From positions 62,001 to 126,000 of the forward strand of contig NZ_JWLV01000034.1 in NCBI RefSeq assembly GCF_000808535.1: a stretch of 64,000 nt of DNA, given 5' to 3'. Position 1 is the stretch's first letter; each line of letters starts with the position of its first letter. The position numbers and the translations under genes were made by a program. This stretch comes from Vibrio sinaloensis. GTDB lineage: Bacteria > Pseudomonadota > Gammaproteobacteria > Enterobacterales > Vibrionaceae. Shown here in pieces: positions 56,197-64,000 of this stretch. The notes beneath the pieces were generated by a model. The model was not told the origin of the DNA. It saw only the letters and a program-made list of their open reading frames with translations, and ran no database searches.

Positions 56197-56859
56197 ATGA
56201 AAAATAACAATAAAAGAGAGAAGCTTGACGTCGTACTTGTTGGTTTCAACTGTATACAAAACCAATTTATTCGACGTGAAATTGAAAAGACTAATCGATT
56301 CGATTTTACTAGGAAATCTCCGCAACAATTTGGTGATTTGACAGGCCAACCGTTTCACAAACAAACCAGTGTTTTGATCTCGTTTCATGTGTTGGAAAGC
56401 TTACCCAAAGAGAGTGTTGAGCCTCTGTGTCACGAGTTATGCAGCCTAATCGTCTACGACGTACCCGCAGATAACTCTGACATGACGTTATGTAATTACA
56501 CGCGACTCAAAGGCATTCTCTACCAAGAGGCGCCGATTGATCATTTATTTCGCTGTTTAGATGCCGTTAGTAACAATGACATGTGGCTTCCGCGTAAACT
56601 GATGGTAAAGATGCTCAATGAGTTTCGACCCTATGCCATCAACTATCAAGAGTTGAACACAACCTTAACAAAACGGGAGCAACAAACATTGGAGCGCATT
56701 ATTCAAGGGCAATCCAACTTGGAAATTGCCGAAGCGCTTTTTGTCGCCGAGAGTACCGTCAAAACTCACGTATATAAGCTCTACAAAAAGCTCAATGTCC
56801 GTTGTCGAAAAGAGGTCATCAACAAAGTATCAAATCAGTTTTTTGAACACAGCAACTGA
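56197..56859 (+). CDS. VpsT/CsgD-like LuxR-family regulator
   Basis: 220-aa regulator. An N-terminal receiver-like domain (about 8-125) lacks an obvious phosphorylation aspartate pocket. The LuxR helix-turn-helix (about 155-215) reads T-K-R-E-Q-Q-T-L-E-R, N-L-E-I-A-E-A-L-F, E-S-T-V-K-T-H-V-Y-K-L. W-L-P-R at 130-133 coincides with the W-[FLM]-[TS]-R c-di-GMP motif of VpsT, but with proline at the third place. It lies 96 nt after the adhesin on the same strand, so it probably controls the pilus operon and perhaps biofilm genes. Confidence 0.85.
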   Translation: MKNNNKREKLDVVLVGFNCIQNQFIRREIEKTNRFDFTRKSPQQFGDLTGQPFHKQTSVLISFHVLESLPKESVEPLCHELCSLIVYDVPADNSDMTLCNYTRLKGILYQEAPIDHLFRCLDAVSNNDMWLPRKLMVKMLNEFRPYAINYQELNTTLTKREQQTLERIIQGQSNLEIAEALFVAESTVKTHVYKLYKKLNVRCRKEVINKVSNQFFEHSN

Positions 56860-56870
56860 TTGGTGTATGG

Positions 56871-56889
56871 CTGATGGTGCTGCCATCAG
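56871..56889 (+). terminator. hairpin after the VpsT-like gene
   Basis: CTGATGG/CCATCAG 7-bp stem with a 5-nt loop, 11 nt after the stop. No T tract. Confidence 0.4.
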
Positions 56890-56994
56890 TCATTGCTCTC
56901 CCCTAATCTCGGATTAATCTTGCCTAACCATACTCAACTGCGTGTGATTTTGTTACTGTTTACTTATTGAGAACGACAACAGTACCCATTCATT

Positions 56995-57843
56995 ATGCGA
57001 TTATTTCCTCTTTTTATAGCTTTCTTTCTCACCTTCGCTTCCCTTAGCCATGCCGAATCCACCAAGTACTCAGAGAGTGATCTGCTCGATCGTCCATTAA
57101 TGGAGCGCTACATCATCGATGAGCTCAAATCGTTGCGTCAGGATCAGCAAGATTTAGAAAGACGCTTGACCATCCAAATGACAGACCGAGAACTTGCGGT
57201 CGCGGATAAGTCTCTGAACTACGCCAACGTCACGGTCACCTACTTCTTCTATATTATTGCTGGTGTAGCTTCTCTTATCGCGTTTGTTGGATGGCAGTCC
57301 CTTCGCGAGTTTAAAAACAACACCAAAGAGATGGCCGATAAGCGTCTGGAAGCGATTGCAGGCGAATACGAGAAAAAGTTCAGCGCGCTAGAACGTGACT
57401 TGAAACGTAAAACCCGCATCATTAGCGAAAACAACAAAGAAATTGAACGCATTAACGAGATCCATAACCTCTGGCTTCGCGCGCAAAGTATGCCGACCGC
57501 CGAGCAACGTATTGATGTCTATGACGAGATCTTAAACATTCGTCCAGGCGACCTCGAAGCGCTCACCTACAAAGCCGACGCAGCAATGGAGATCAAAGAG
57601 TACAACTGGGCGCTAAGTCTGTGTAACCGTGTTCTTGAGCTAGACACCACAAACGGCCCTGCTTTATATCAACGCGCATGTGCATTCTCGCGATTGGGCG
57701 TTGAAGAGCAAGCCATTGAAGATCTAGAACGCGCAATTGAAGCGACACCTTCAATTAGAGACTTGATCAACACCGAACCCGATCTTGAAGGGCTGCATGG
57801 CAACCCTCACTTTGATGCCCTACTTCCTGTACTTGATGATTGA
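56995..57843 (+). CDS. TPR-containing single-span membrane protein
   Basis: 282-aa protein with a signal peptide (1-20), a periplasmic segment with coiled character, and a membrane helix (about 82-103, F-F-Y-I-I-A-G-V-A). A coiled coil follows (about 105-155), then TPR repeats (about 170-265: G-D-L-E-A-L-T-Y-K-A-D-A-A-M, G-P-A-L-Y-Q-R-A-C-A-F-S-R-L-G). The TPR part would be cytosolic if the N-terminus is cleaved and exported. Function unknown; probably a scaffold. Monocistronic. Confidence 0.7.
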   Translation: MRLFPLFIAFFLTFASLSHAESTKYSESDLLDRPLMERYIIDELKSLRQDQQDLERRLTIQMTDRELAVADKSLNYANVTVTYFFYIIAGVASLIAFVGWQSLREFKNNTKEMADKRLEAIAGEYEKKFSALERDLKRKTRIISENNKEIERINEIHNLWLRAQSMPTAEQRIDVYDEILNIRPGDLEALTYKADAAMEIKEYNWALSLCNRVLELDTTNGPALYQRACAFSRLGVEEQAIEDLERAIEATPSIRDLINTEPDLEGLHGNPHFDALLPVLDD

Positions 57844-57848
57844 TCCTC

Positions 57849-57876
57849 TAGGAGCCAGTGAACTCGCTGGCGCCTA
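57849..57876 (+). terminator. hairpin after the TPR gene
   Basis: TAGG-x-GCCAG pairs with CTGGC-x-CCTA (one internal mismatch), 5 nt after the stop. No T tract. Confidence 0.4.
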
Positions 57877-58030
57877 AACATTACGCCTCCGCCCTTAGCC
57901 CACCTTTGGCTATTGTTATGGTTTGGCTAATAAACTCACTAAAACTTGTAAATGATCTCACTCAGTTCTGACGAGTGTTCAGTGTCATAACTTACCATTA
58001 CTGCACCTCCCCAATAGATAGGATAGTCAG

Positions 58031-58528
58031 ATGAAAAAAGTAATTTTAATGGTGGGTCTTAGCGTCGCGGCAATCGCACTGGCGGGCTGCCAAGATGAGC
58101 AGACAAACGAGACATCAGCCTCAATGGACAATGTCGTTGCCGAAGCAGAAGCCGCAACCCCGACTCAAGAGTCAACCGAGACGGATTTTGAGGTGATTGA
58201 CCAACACACCGCGAATAACGCATTAGATTGGAACGGCACCTACTTCGGGATTTTACCTTGTGCAGATTGCGAAGGCATTGAAACACAAATCACCCTCAAC
58301 CATGATGGCAGTTACAGCGTAAATCAAACCTATTTAGGTAAAGAGGATGGCTTCTTTGAATCTCATGGCCAACTGAGTTGGAATGATGAGGGCAACATCA
58401 TCACGCTTGAAAATGAAACTGGCGCAAATCAATTCTTCGTCGGCGAGAACATCTTGTTTATGCTCGATAAAAACGGGCAACGCGTTAAAGGTGATCTCGC
58501 CGAGCACTATCAACTGCAAAAACAGTAA
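58031..58528 (+). CDS. NlpE-like lipoprotein
   Basis: 165-aa outer membrane lipoprotein. Lipobox L-A-G-C puts the lipidated cysteine at residue 20, followed by an acidic, alanine-rich linker (to about 65). The NlpE N-terminal barrel follows: W-N-G-T-Y-F-G-I-L-P-C-A-D-C-E-G-I-E-T-Q-I with its C-x-x-C, then Y-L-G-K-E-D-G-F-F-E. NlpE in E. coli senses adhesion and copper stress through Cpx. This form lacks the second NlpE domain. Monocistronic, with a terminator after it. Confidence 0.85.
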   Translation: MKKVILMVGLSVAAIALAGCQDEQTNETSASMDNVVAEAEAATPTQESTETDFEVIDQHTANNALDWNGTYFGILPCADCEGIETQITLNHDGSYSVNQTYLGKEDGFFESHGQLSWNDEGNIITLENETGANQFFVGENILFMLDKNGQRVKGDLAEHYQLQKQ

Positions 58529-58548
58529 TAGCTTCAACATACTTGCAT

Positions 58549-58583
58549 AAAACAAAAGGAGCCATCTAGGCTCCTTTTGTTTT
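58549..58583. terminator. terminator between the NlpE-like and RhlE-like genes
   Basis: 15-bp stem (58549-58563 / 58569-58583) with loop ATCTA and A/T-rich ends that suit both converging genes. Confidence 0.85.
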
Positions 58584-59863
58584 TAAGAGTTTTTACTGCG
58601 AATCATTCGGCGCAAACGAGAGCGTCGCTCTGCTGCCCCTTGGTTTGAATCACTTGGGTTGTTTTGACGCGTTCTGCGGTTCTTAAACGCTGGCTTAGTG
58701 TGCATACGTTCTAGTAGCGCGTCTCGGTTTTTCGGCTCGTACCCTTCTAACTCTTTACGATAGATACGCTGGCCGATTAAGGTCTCAACCTGTTGCAGCG
58801 TCAGCTCTTCTTCGCGGTTTACAAAAGATACCGCGTTACCTCGCTGACCCGCACGTCCAGTACGGCCAATACGGTGCACATAATCTTCCGCTAAGAATGG
58901 CATATCAAAGTTCACCACGTGTGGCAGATTTTGAATGTCGAGACCACGAGCGGCGACGTCTGTTGCAATCATCACGCGCGCTTTGCCCGATTTAAACTCA
59001 TCTAAGGCACGACGGCGTGCACTCTGCGCTTTATCACCATGGCAAAGTACCGCTTTAATGCCGTCTAACTTCAGCTCTTTCACAAGCTCGTTCGCTGTCT
59101 CTTTGTAGTTTACAAACACCAGCACTTGCTGCCAGTTTTTACGACCAATCAGTTCAGAAAGCAGTTCACGTTTACGCTCTTGCTCTACAGGGTAAACCAC
59201 GTGCGCAATCGTATCGGCAGTCACGTTTTCGCGCGCGACAGAAACACGTTTTGGTTGGCGAAGAATTTTGCCCGCCAAGGTATTCATCTGAGCTGAGAAT
59301 GTGGCTGAGAAAAGCATCGTTTGTGGCTTAGTATTAACGCCCGCCATAATGCTCTCAATCGCAGAGATAAAGCCCATATCCAACATGCGATCAGCTTCAT
59401 CAAAAACTAAGAACTCAAGGTTCGCTAGCGATACATTGTTCATATCCATGTGCTCAATCAGACGACCAGGAGTCGCGACCAACACATCAACGCCTGCTTC
59501 CAACGCTTTCTGTTGAGATGACATTTTCGCGCCGCCGTAAATAGCCACGGTCTTCACGTCTGTGTACTTGGTGTAATCTTGGATGTTTGATGCGATTTGC
59601 GCCGCAAGCTCGCGAGTTGGCGCCAGAATAACCGCACGAGTTTGGTGACGTTGTCGCGGCTTTTCATTATCCAGAATGTTCTGAACAATAGGCAGAGCAA
59701 ACGCTGCGGTTTTACCTGTGCCAGTTTGCGCATTAGCTAGAATGTCATGCCCTTTACGAGCAAAAGGGATCGCCTTTTGTTGGACTGGAGTCAGTTTCTC
59801 ATAGCCACACTCTGTAAGTGCTTTCACGATTTCTGGAGAAAAGTTTTGTGATGCAAATGACAT
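58583..59863 (-). CDS. RhlE-like DEAD-box RNA helicase
   Basis: 426-aa ATP-dependent RNA helicase. Motifs in order: Q motif with T-P-V-Q-Q-K-A-I-P, A-Q-T-G-T-G-K-T, P-T-R-E-L-A-A-Q, T-P-G-R-L-I-E, D-E-A-D-R-M-L-D-M-G-F, S-A-T-F-S, A-T-D-V-A-A-R-G-L-D-I and H-R-I-G-R-T-G-R. The basic C-terminal tail (about 385-426, R-R-S-R-L-R-R-M-I-R-S-K) may bind RNA. M-L-D-M-G-F after DEAD and the short tail fit the RhlE group. All catalytic motifs intact. Confidence 0.93.
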   Translation of the reverse strand: MSFASQNFSPEIVKALTECGYEKLTPVQQKAIPFARKGHDILANAQTGTGKTAAFALPIVQNILDNEKPRQRHQTRAVILAPTRELAAQIASNIQDYTKYTDVKTVAIYGGAKMSSQQKALEAGVDVLVATPGRLIEHMDMNNVSLANLEFLVFDEADRMLDMGFISAIESIMAGVNTKPQTMLFSATFSAQMNTLAGKILRQPKRVSVARENVTADTIAHVVYPVEQERKRELLSELIGRKNWQQVLVFVNYKETANELVKELKLDGIKAVLCHGDKAQSARRRALDEFKSGKARVMIATDVAARGLDIQNLPHVVNFDMPFLAEDYVHRIGRTGRAGQRGNAVSFVNREEELTLQQVETLIGQRIYRKELEGYEPKNRDALLERMHTKPAFKNRRTRQNNPSDSNQGAAERRSRLRRMIRSKNS

Positions 59864-60019
59864 ATGTTGTTCCTAAAGCTAACGGCTAATTCAAAGCATA
59901 ACCAAAATAACGGTCGCAGATTATAGAGCAATATTCGAATCATTGGGGAGTTATTTTAAATTTAGTCAACATAACGGTGAAAATCGCAGCGAACTTGTCG
60001 AAATTTGCCAGCAACATAA

Positions 60020-60045
60020 ACGAAAAGAGCCCAATCAAGGGCTCT
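60020..60045 (-). terminator. terminator after cytochrome c peroxidase
   Basis: AGAGCCC/GGGCTCT 7-bp stem with a 6-nt loop, 6 nt after the stop on the minus strand, followed there by TTTTCG. Confidence 0.65.
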
Positions 60046-60051
60046 AGAAGG

Positions 60052-61038
60052 TTAGATGTTAGGTCTTGCAGTCTCGTCAGCGGAAGGCGGCAAGTGTGGC
60101 AACGTAATACTCGGCTGCTCACCCGTTAACGATTTGAGGAACTCAGTAATCTTACCGGATTCATCTTTAGTCAACTTTTTGCCCAGCTGTAAATCCGCCA
60201 TCATCGAAACGGCTTCTTCCAACTGCCAGACAGAACCATCATGGAAGTAGGGATAAGTAAGTTCAACGTTTCGTAAGGTCGGAACCTTAAAGACAAACTT
60301 ATCAAACTCGTTTCCAGTAATGGCTTTGCGCCCAATATCTGGGTTATCGGTCGCGAATGGTTTCACAAGCCCCATTTTCTGGTACATCTGACCACCAGCA
60401 AGCGGGCCACTGTGACACGCGGTACACCCTTTCTCTTTAAAGAGCTGATAGCCTTCAATTTGAGCGGTAGTCAGCGCGTTGTCATCCCCTTTGAGCCATT
60501 GATCAAAGGGCGAGTTGGGCGTGCGAAGGGTTTGCTCGAAAGTGGCAATCGCGTCGGTTACTTCAGTAATTGTAATCGTGTCGACGCCATACGCCGCTTT
60601 AAACCAAGCCTGATATTGGGGAATAGACTGTAACGTATCAACCGCTAAATCATGGCTGAACGCCATTTCCAATGGATTTTCAATGGGACCCGCCGCCTGC
60701 TCGCGCAAATCTTTCGCCCTGCCGTTCCAAAATTGAACGAAGTTAAGATCGGAGTTCAAGACAGTTGGAGAGTTAATAGGACCTATCGCCCATTTGTGAC
60801 CAATGGAACTTGGGAGGTTGTCTACCCCACCTTTCGCTAGGTTATGGCAAGAGTTACAAGAGATGGTGTTCGAGGCCGATAAACGTGGCTCAAACCAAAG
60901 TGTTTTACCCAAGTCGACTTTGCTCTGGTCCAAGCCAACAACAGGTTCTATGACTTGGATTGGCTCACTCGATTGCCGCTCGGCAAAGGCAGAAAACGAC
61001 AACGCAGTTAAGAGACTGGCAGCTATCAGTGTTTTCAT
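60052..61038 (-). CDS. di-haem cytochrome c peroxidase
   Basis: Periplasmic peroxidase (328 aa) that reduces hydrogen peroxide with electrons from small cytochromes c. Signal peptide 1-19 (ending A-F-A). Two haem-binding C-x-x-C-H motifs: C61-N-S-C-H65 and C205-T-A-C-H209. F-K-V-P-T-L-R-N-V and Y-F-H-D-G-S-V are the usual C-terminal blocks of bacterial CCP/MauG proteins. An FNR-like site lies about 243 nt upstream. Monocistronic. Confidence 0.92.
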   Translation of the reverse strand: MKTLIAASLLTALSFSAFAERQSSEPIQVIEPVVGLDQSKVDLGKTLWFEPRLSASNTISCNSCHNLAKGGVDNLPSSIGHKWAIGPINSPTVLNSDLNFVQFWNGRAKDLREQAAGPIENPLEMAFSHDLAVDTLQSIPQYQAWFKAAYGVDTITITEVTDAIATFEQTLRTPNSPFDQWLKGDDNALTTAQIEGYQLFKEKGCTACHSGPLAGGQMYQKMGLVKPFATDNPDIGRKAITGNEFDKFVFKVPTLRNVELTYPYFHDGSVWQLEEAVSMMADLQLGKKLTKDESGKITEFLKSLTGEQPSITLPHLPPSADETARPNI

Positions 61039-61409
61039 AGCATGGCTTCCTTTTCAAGTGATGGTATATCTCACTAGAGTGGCGCAATTTCTTATTGATG
61101 CGCTCTGGAAACCACGGTAATAGAATTGATTTGAGCAATGAAATGTAAAAAATCGATGGTTTTTATGGTAAAAAACGATGTTAAAACTGATTGATTTTTG
61201 AACACCACGGCAGATGTAGCGCACAGACTTTTATTAACACTTATGAAACAAATCTATTAACAAAACAATCAATGATAAGATTGACCTACATCAATTAACG
61301 ACCTTCCACTGTAAACCAACCAAATAACGTTATTTAAATCATAAGTTTAAGAACAGTATAAACTCGTTAGCTAATCTGACCTTCTTAATTCAACCAATCT
61401 AATGACGTT
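61039..61409. other. intergenic region upstream of the peroxidase gene
   Basis: AT-rich gap between the peroxidase start and the collagenase terminator (both genes leftward). Contains the FNR-like site at 61281-61294. No gene or repeat otherwise. Confidence 0.45.
61281..61294. promoter_or_regulatory. FNR-like site upstream of the peroxidase gene
   Basis: TTGAC-N4-ATCAA matches nine of ten bases of TTGAT-N4-ATCAA. Cytochrome c peroxidases are commonly induced by FNR under low oxygen, which makes the site credible, though 243 nt upstream is far. Confidence 0.45.
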
Positions 61410-61437
61410 GCAAAGCCGAACAGCTGCTCGGCTTTGC
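61410..61437 (-). terminator. hairpin after the collagenase gene
   Basis: GCAAAGCCGA/TCGGCTTTGC 10-bp stem with an 8-nt loop, about 10 nt after the collagenase stop on the minus strand. No clear T tract. Confidence 0.5.
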
Positions 61438-61447
61438 TTGGTTTCCA

Positions 61448-63889
61448 CTACTGGAAATAGACGACCATCTCCACATCGTCGCCTTGTCCATCGGCAACCA
61501 GTGAAAAGTGCACGTACCCCGCCTCCGTTACCGGAACCTCTAGGTATTCATTACTGCCCCAATAGTTGGATGCGTACTCGTGCTGCCCCTTGGTTGGCCA
61601 ATAGGTTTGGCTGGCGTATAAATCAACGTTGCCGCGCCCTGACTTGTCCGTTAGCCATACTCTTACTTGTTTAACACCTTGCGGTACATAAACCGCAGCG
61701 TAGCGTTGTTGGTGCACCGTTAAAGTTCGCGCTTGGCCAGATTTCAGAACCACTGGAGTTAAGTCATCTTGCTCTTGTGATGGTGGCGCTGGAATTTCTG
61801 TTTCCAATGATGCTTTTAACGCCACATCATTAAAGTCCGAACGGCCCGCAATGCTGATGTAGTAACGACCCGGTTTGATGTAACCCGATTGCTCTGGCTC
61901 AAATGTCACAATTTCGTTGCTGCCATCTCCATATTGGCTGTATTCAAAATCGTAGTAATGGGCTTCTTTTTCAAAGCTGATGTACAAATCTGCATCGCCT
62001 TGGCTATCACCATGAATTGCCACATCAAAGTGAGTGGTGTTCTCTGGCACATCAACGTAGAACAGCTGCTCGCTGTATGCTGCACCACTGAGCACCACAC
62101 TCTGATTTACTGCGAGTTGCTTTACTTGATCAGAAGGCTCTGTCGGCTCAACCGGATTTGGATCTGGGTTCGGTTCAGGCTGCTGAGGTTCACTTGAGAC
62201 AGAATCTAACCAACGGGAAAACTCACCATTGTACTGCTCACCCAATAACTGAACCTGCTCAGCCCACTCAGCAAACTGACCAGTTCGAGAAAGCGCCAGT
62301 AAGCTATCTACCTCTTGCGGATGCTCTTCCAACATAAAGCGAACCGCTAAGTAGCCCCAGCGATAAATACGATTGGTATCGTGAGAATAAGTGGTCGCGA
62401 ACACATCAGATAGGCTCATCTTGCCATCAGTAATTAAGCTAATCGCCGCATCGTAACCTTGTTTGTAATGCATGTATTCAGCAAAGCCTTCTAGCCACCA
62501 AACAACGTGGCCATGCGCCAGATTGTCACTGAACGATCCATACTGATTAAAGCGAGCATCGAGGTAATGAACATATTCATGCTCTAGATTAAGAATAGAG
62601 AGCGCCTCACCGTTGTCATAGCGGTAAGCGACAAAGCGCGCCACGTTGCCTGCTTGTGCCGGATTACCTTCCAAATACTGACCGCCGTTGTCTGTCGTGT
62701 TACCAAACAAGAAAGAGGAGTAATCCACGTAACTGCCATTGTTCGCAAACACGGCGACTTCTACTCGTTCGTTGTTGTCGTCCGCAACAGGTTGATGCCC
62801 TGTGTTCGCCACTTGGTGGAAGTCAGCCTCTTTTTCAGCCAACACGTCACAGGCACGAATTGCTTGATCTTGCGAGAGATCTTGAGAACGAATGATCGCA
62901 GGTCCTTGGCACTCATGACGATTAGGCAGTACGCGAACCGCCAAATCACGTTTCGCCTGCTCGATATCCAAACCATTCAACCCCTCTGGCGCGTAAAAGC
63001 TCATCATCTCGACGGCGGCCAGCCACAACTTGTCGTGTTCACTACCAAGCGGGTTTTGCTCCATCACTTGCTGCATAGCACGCAGCGCTTTCTCTTTAGT
63101 GGCTGGGTTTGGGCTCGCTAGTAAACGTCCGGTTTCGCGAACGGCGTTGTAAACCAAGAAGCTCGCATCCGTATCCAATGCCCAAGTATTATCACGAGCA
63201 AACGCTGCTAACGTATCAATGTGTTGCGTATGGCTTGCCATGTATTGGTAAAAATCATCTCGCGAGGCATGACCAGCCATCGCACGGAAAAGGTTATTCA
63301 GCCCATCAACCCATTGTGTGTCTTGCGCCGTCTCACGATTGAAGTGACGAAGCGCCGCAAGTTGTGCTTCCATTGTTAGATGAAGTTGCTTCACATTGTC
63401 GACCATCAACGTCAGGCTTTTCATCGCACCCACTTGCTCGCGTCCTTGGTCTAGCGCGTGTGGATTGGCTAAGAACGCATTAATCGACTGAGCAAAACGT
63501 TGGCTCAATGCCGGAGAAAAGTCCGGCTGTTGCGCGTTGTAACGAACGTAATAAGCCGCGCGGACAAACTCACCCAGGTTTTCGAGTTTGCGCGCTTGCT
63601 CTGCTTCACCGCGATAGCTTGCGATGGTTTGGTTTAACGCGATTTGAATACGGCTTAAGCTCGCTTCACTGTAGATATCGTTCAGTGAATCAGCGGGGGT
63701 AGAAAACCAATCACTGTAACAATGATGAGTGGCTTCAGACACAGCAGACGCAAGATCAGAAGCTCGTTGAAGATCGGTAACATCGCACTGCTCTTGAGCG
63801 AATGAGAAACTGGAAGCACCAGCAAGCATGCAAGCGAGCGCCACGCGATGACGTGGGAATAGACGGGTATGAGACATAACAACACTCAT
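61448..63889 (-). CDS. secreted M9 collagenase (Vibrio type)
   Basis: Secreted zinc metalloprotease (813 aa) that degrades native collagen. Signal peptide 1-31 (ending F-A-Q). An activator-like helical region (about 35-350) leads to the catalytic domain with H-E-Y-V-H at 437-441 and the third ligand E471 in E-G-F-A-E-Y-M. A proline-rich linker (P-x-P-x-P-N-P-V-E-P) precedes two pre-peptidase C-terminal (PPC) domains, about 595-690 and 715-813, which bind collagen. Start ATG 63889 or ATG 63877 (four codons later) cannot be separated. It is a recognised virulence and scavenging enzyme in Vibrio. Confidence 0.93.
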   Translation of the reverse strand: MSVVMSHTRLFPRHRVALACMLAGASSFSFAQEQCDVTDLQRASDLASAVSEATHHCYSDWFSTPADSLNDIYSEASLSRIQIALNQTIASYRGEAEQARKLENLGEFVRAAYYVRYNAQQPDFSPALSQRFAQSINAFLANPHALDQGREQVGAMKSLTLMVDNVKQLHLTMEAQLAALRHFNRETAQDTQWVDGLNNLFRAMAGHASRDDFYQYMASHTQHIDTLAAFARDNTWALDTDASFLVYNAVRETGRLLASPNPATKEKALRAMQQVMEQNPLGSEHDKLWLAAVEMMSFYAPEGLNGLDIEQAKRDLAVRVLPNRHECQGPAIIRSQDLSQDQAIRACDVLAEKEADFHQVANTGHQPVADDNNERVEVAVFANNGSYVDYSSFLFGNTTDNGGQYLEGNPAQAGNVARFVAYRYDNGEALSILNLEHEYVHYLDARFNQYGSFSDNLAHGHVVWWLEGFAEYMHYKQGYDAAISLITDGKMSLSDVFATTYSHDTNRIYRWGYLAVRFMLEEHPQEVDSLLALSRTGQFAEWAEQVQLLGEQYNGEFSRWLDSVSSEPQQPEPNPDPNPVEPTEPSDQVKQLAVNQSVVLSGAAYSEQLFYVDVPENTTHFDVAIHGDSQGDADLYISFEKEAHYYDFEYSQYGDGSNEIVTFEPEQSGYIKPGRYYISIAGRSDFNDVALKASLETEIPAPPSQEQDDLTPVVLKSGQARTLTVHQQRYAAVYVPQGVKQVRVWLTDKSGRGNVDLYASQTYWPTKGQHEYASNYWGSNEYLEVPVTEAGYVHFSLVADGQGDDVEMVVYFQ

Positions 63890-64000
63890 TGATTAGTTAT
63901 ATATTTGAGCGCGTTGTTATATTCACTACAGCATCCAAAATGAATTGAGTTGCATAAAATTTATGAAGCCGGTTCATAAAATAGATATTTAACTCTAATT
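63890..64000. other. collagenase upstream region (window edge)
   Basis: AT-rich 111 nt; probably part of the collagenase promoter. No motif called. Confidence 0.3.

Noticed and set aside
62654..63121. 155-codon plus-strand open frame
   Set aside because: Entirely antisense to the collagenase gene, with no ribosome site or domain; a shadow of its codon usage.
1..64000. CRISPR arrays, tRNA/rRNA genes, insertion sequences, prophage or integron signatures
   Set aside because: No regularly spaced repeats, cloverleaf sequences, transposase or integrase genes were found on reading through.

Overview
The window looks like a stretch of a Vibrio chromosome, probably the large one. It carries a hut operon in the order C-I-G-U-H, the hpd-hmgA-fahA-maiA tyrosine pathway, a relV-type alarmone synthetase near tpm, purT, cdd, lrgAB and sbcB, a Vibrio-type M9 collagenase, a VpsT/CsgD-like regulator and a tandem glycine riboswitch. 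From memory, the sbcB-lrgAB-cdd-purT-tpm-relV-hut neighbourhood resembles a V. cholerae chromosome 1 region. The species cannot be named from sequence alone. Identifications rest on motifs and family knowledge; no database search was run.

Layout. (1) 1-9200: an orphan lpxD-like gene (partial at the left edge) behind an OmpG-like porin. Both diverge from a malto-oligosaccharide/cyclodextrin operon: binding protein, two permeases, GH13 cyclomaltodextrinase, a degenerate ROK protein and a TrmB-family regulator. A CRP-like site and an inverted repeat precede the operon. (2) 9300-18500: housekeeping genes sbcB, lrgA-lrgB, cdd, an HD-GYP phosphodiesterase, purT behind a perfect PurR box, tpm, relV and a Spo0M-like gene. 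(3) 18600-25100: hutC and hutIGUH, with a HutC-like operator lying on the -10 of a clear promoter ahead of hutI. (4) 25100-32800: an ICMT-like membrane protein, a YdiJ-type FAD/FeS dehydrogenase, a DUF3334-like protein, a DUF2786-like protein, an OmpA lipoprotein, an unusual Sel1-TM-J-domain protein and a 60-aa zinc-ribbon-like protein. (5) 32800-38200: tyrosine catabolism with TyrR-like boxes, then a peptidase T-like M20 gene. (6) 38200-43700: two tandem membrane GGDEF-EAL proteins, a coiled-coil membrane protein with a 52-aa membrane partner, and yggL. (7) 43700-50000: glycine riboswitch plus AGCS symporter, LysE exporter, M32 carboxypeptidase, an EEP-fold hydrolase and an AlkB-like dioxygenase. 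(8) 50250-56900: a seven-gene chaperone-usher pilus locus with three subunit-like proteins, two chaperones, an usher and a VpsT/CsgD-like regulator. (9) 57000-64000: a TPR membrane protein, NlpE-like lipoprotein, RhlE-like helicase, di-haem cytochrome c peroxidase with an FNR-like site, and a secreted collagenase.

The least ordinary part is the pilus locus. It has a two-chaperone layout, subunits that share a terminal G-x-Y-x-D-T motif, a strong hairpin between the main subunit and the secretion genes, AT-rich first genes against a host-like usher, and a regulator with a variant of the VpsT c-di-GMP motif. With the two GGDEF-EAL proteins and the HD-GYP protein, the window carries at least four genes tied to c-di-GMP signalling.
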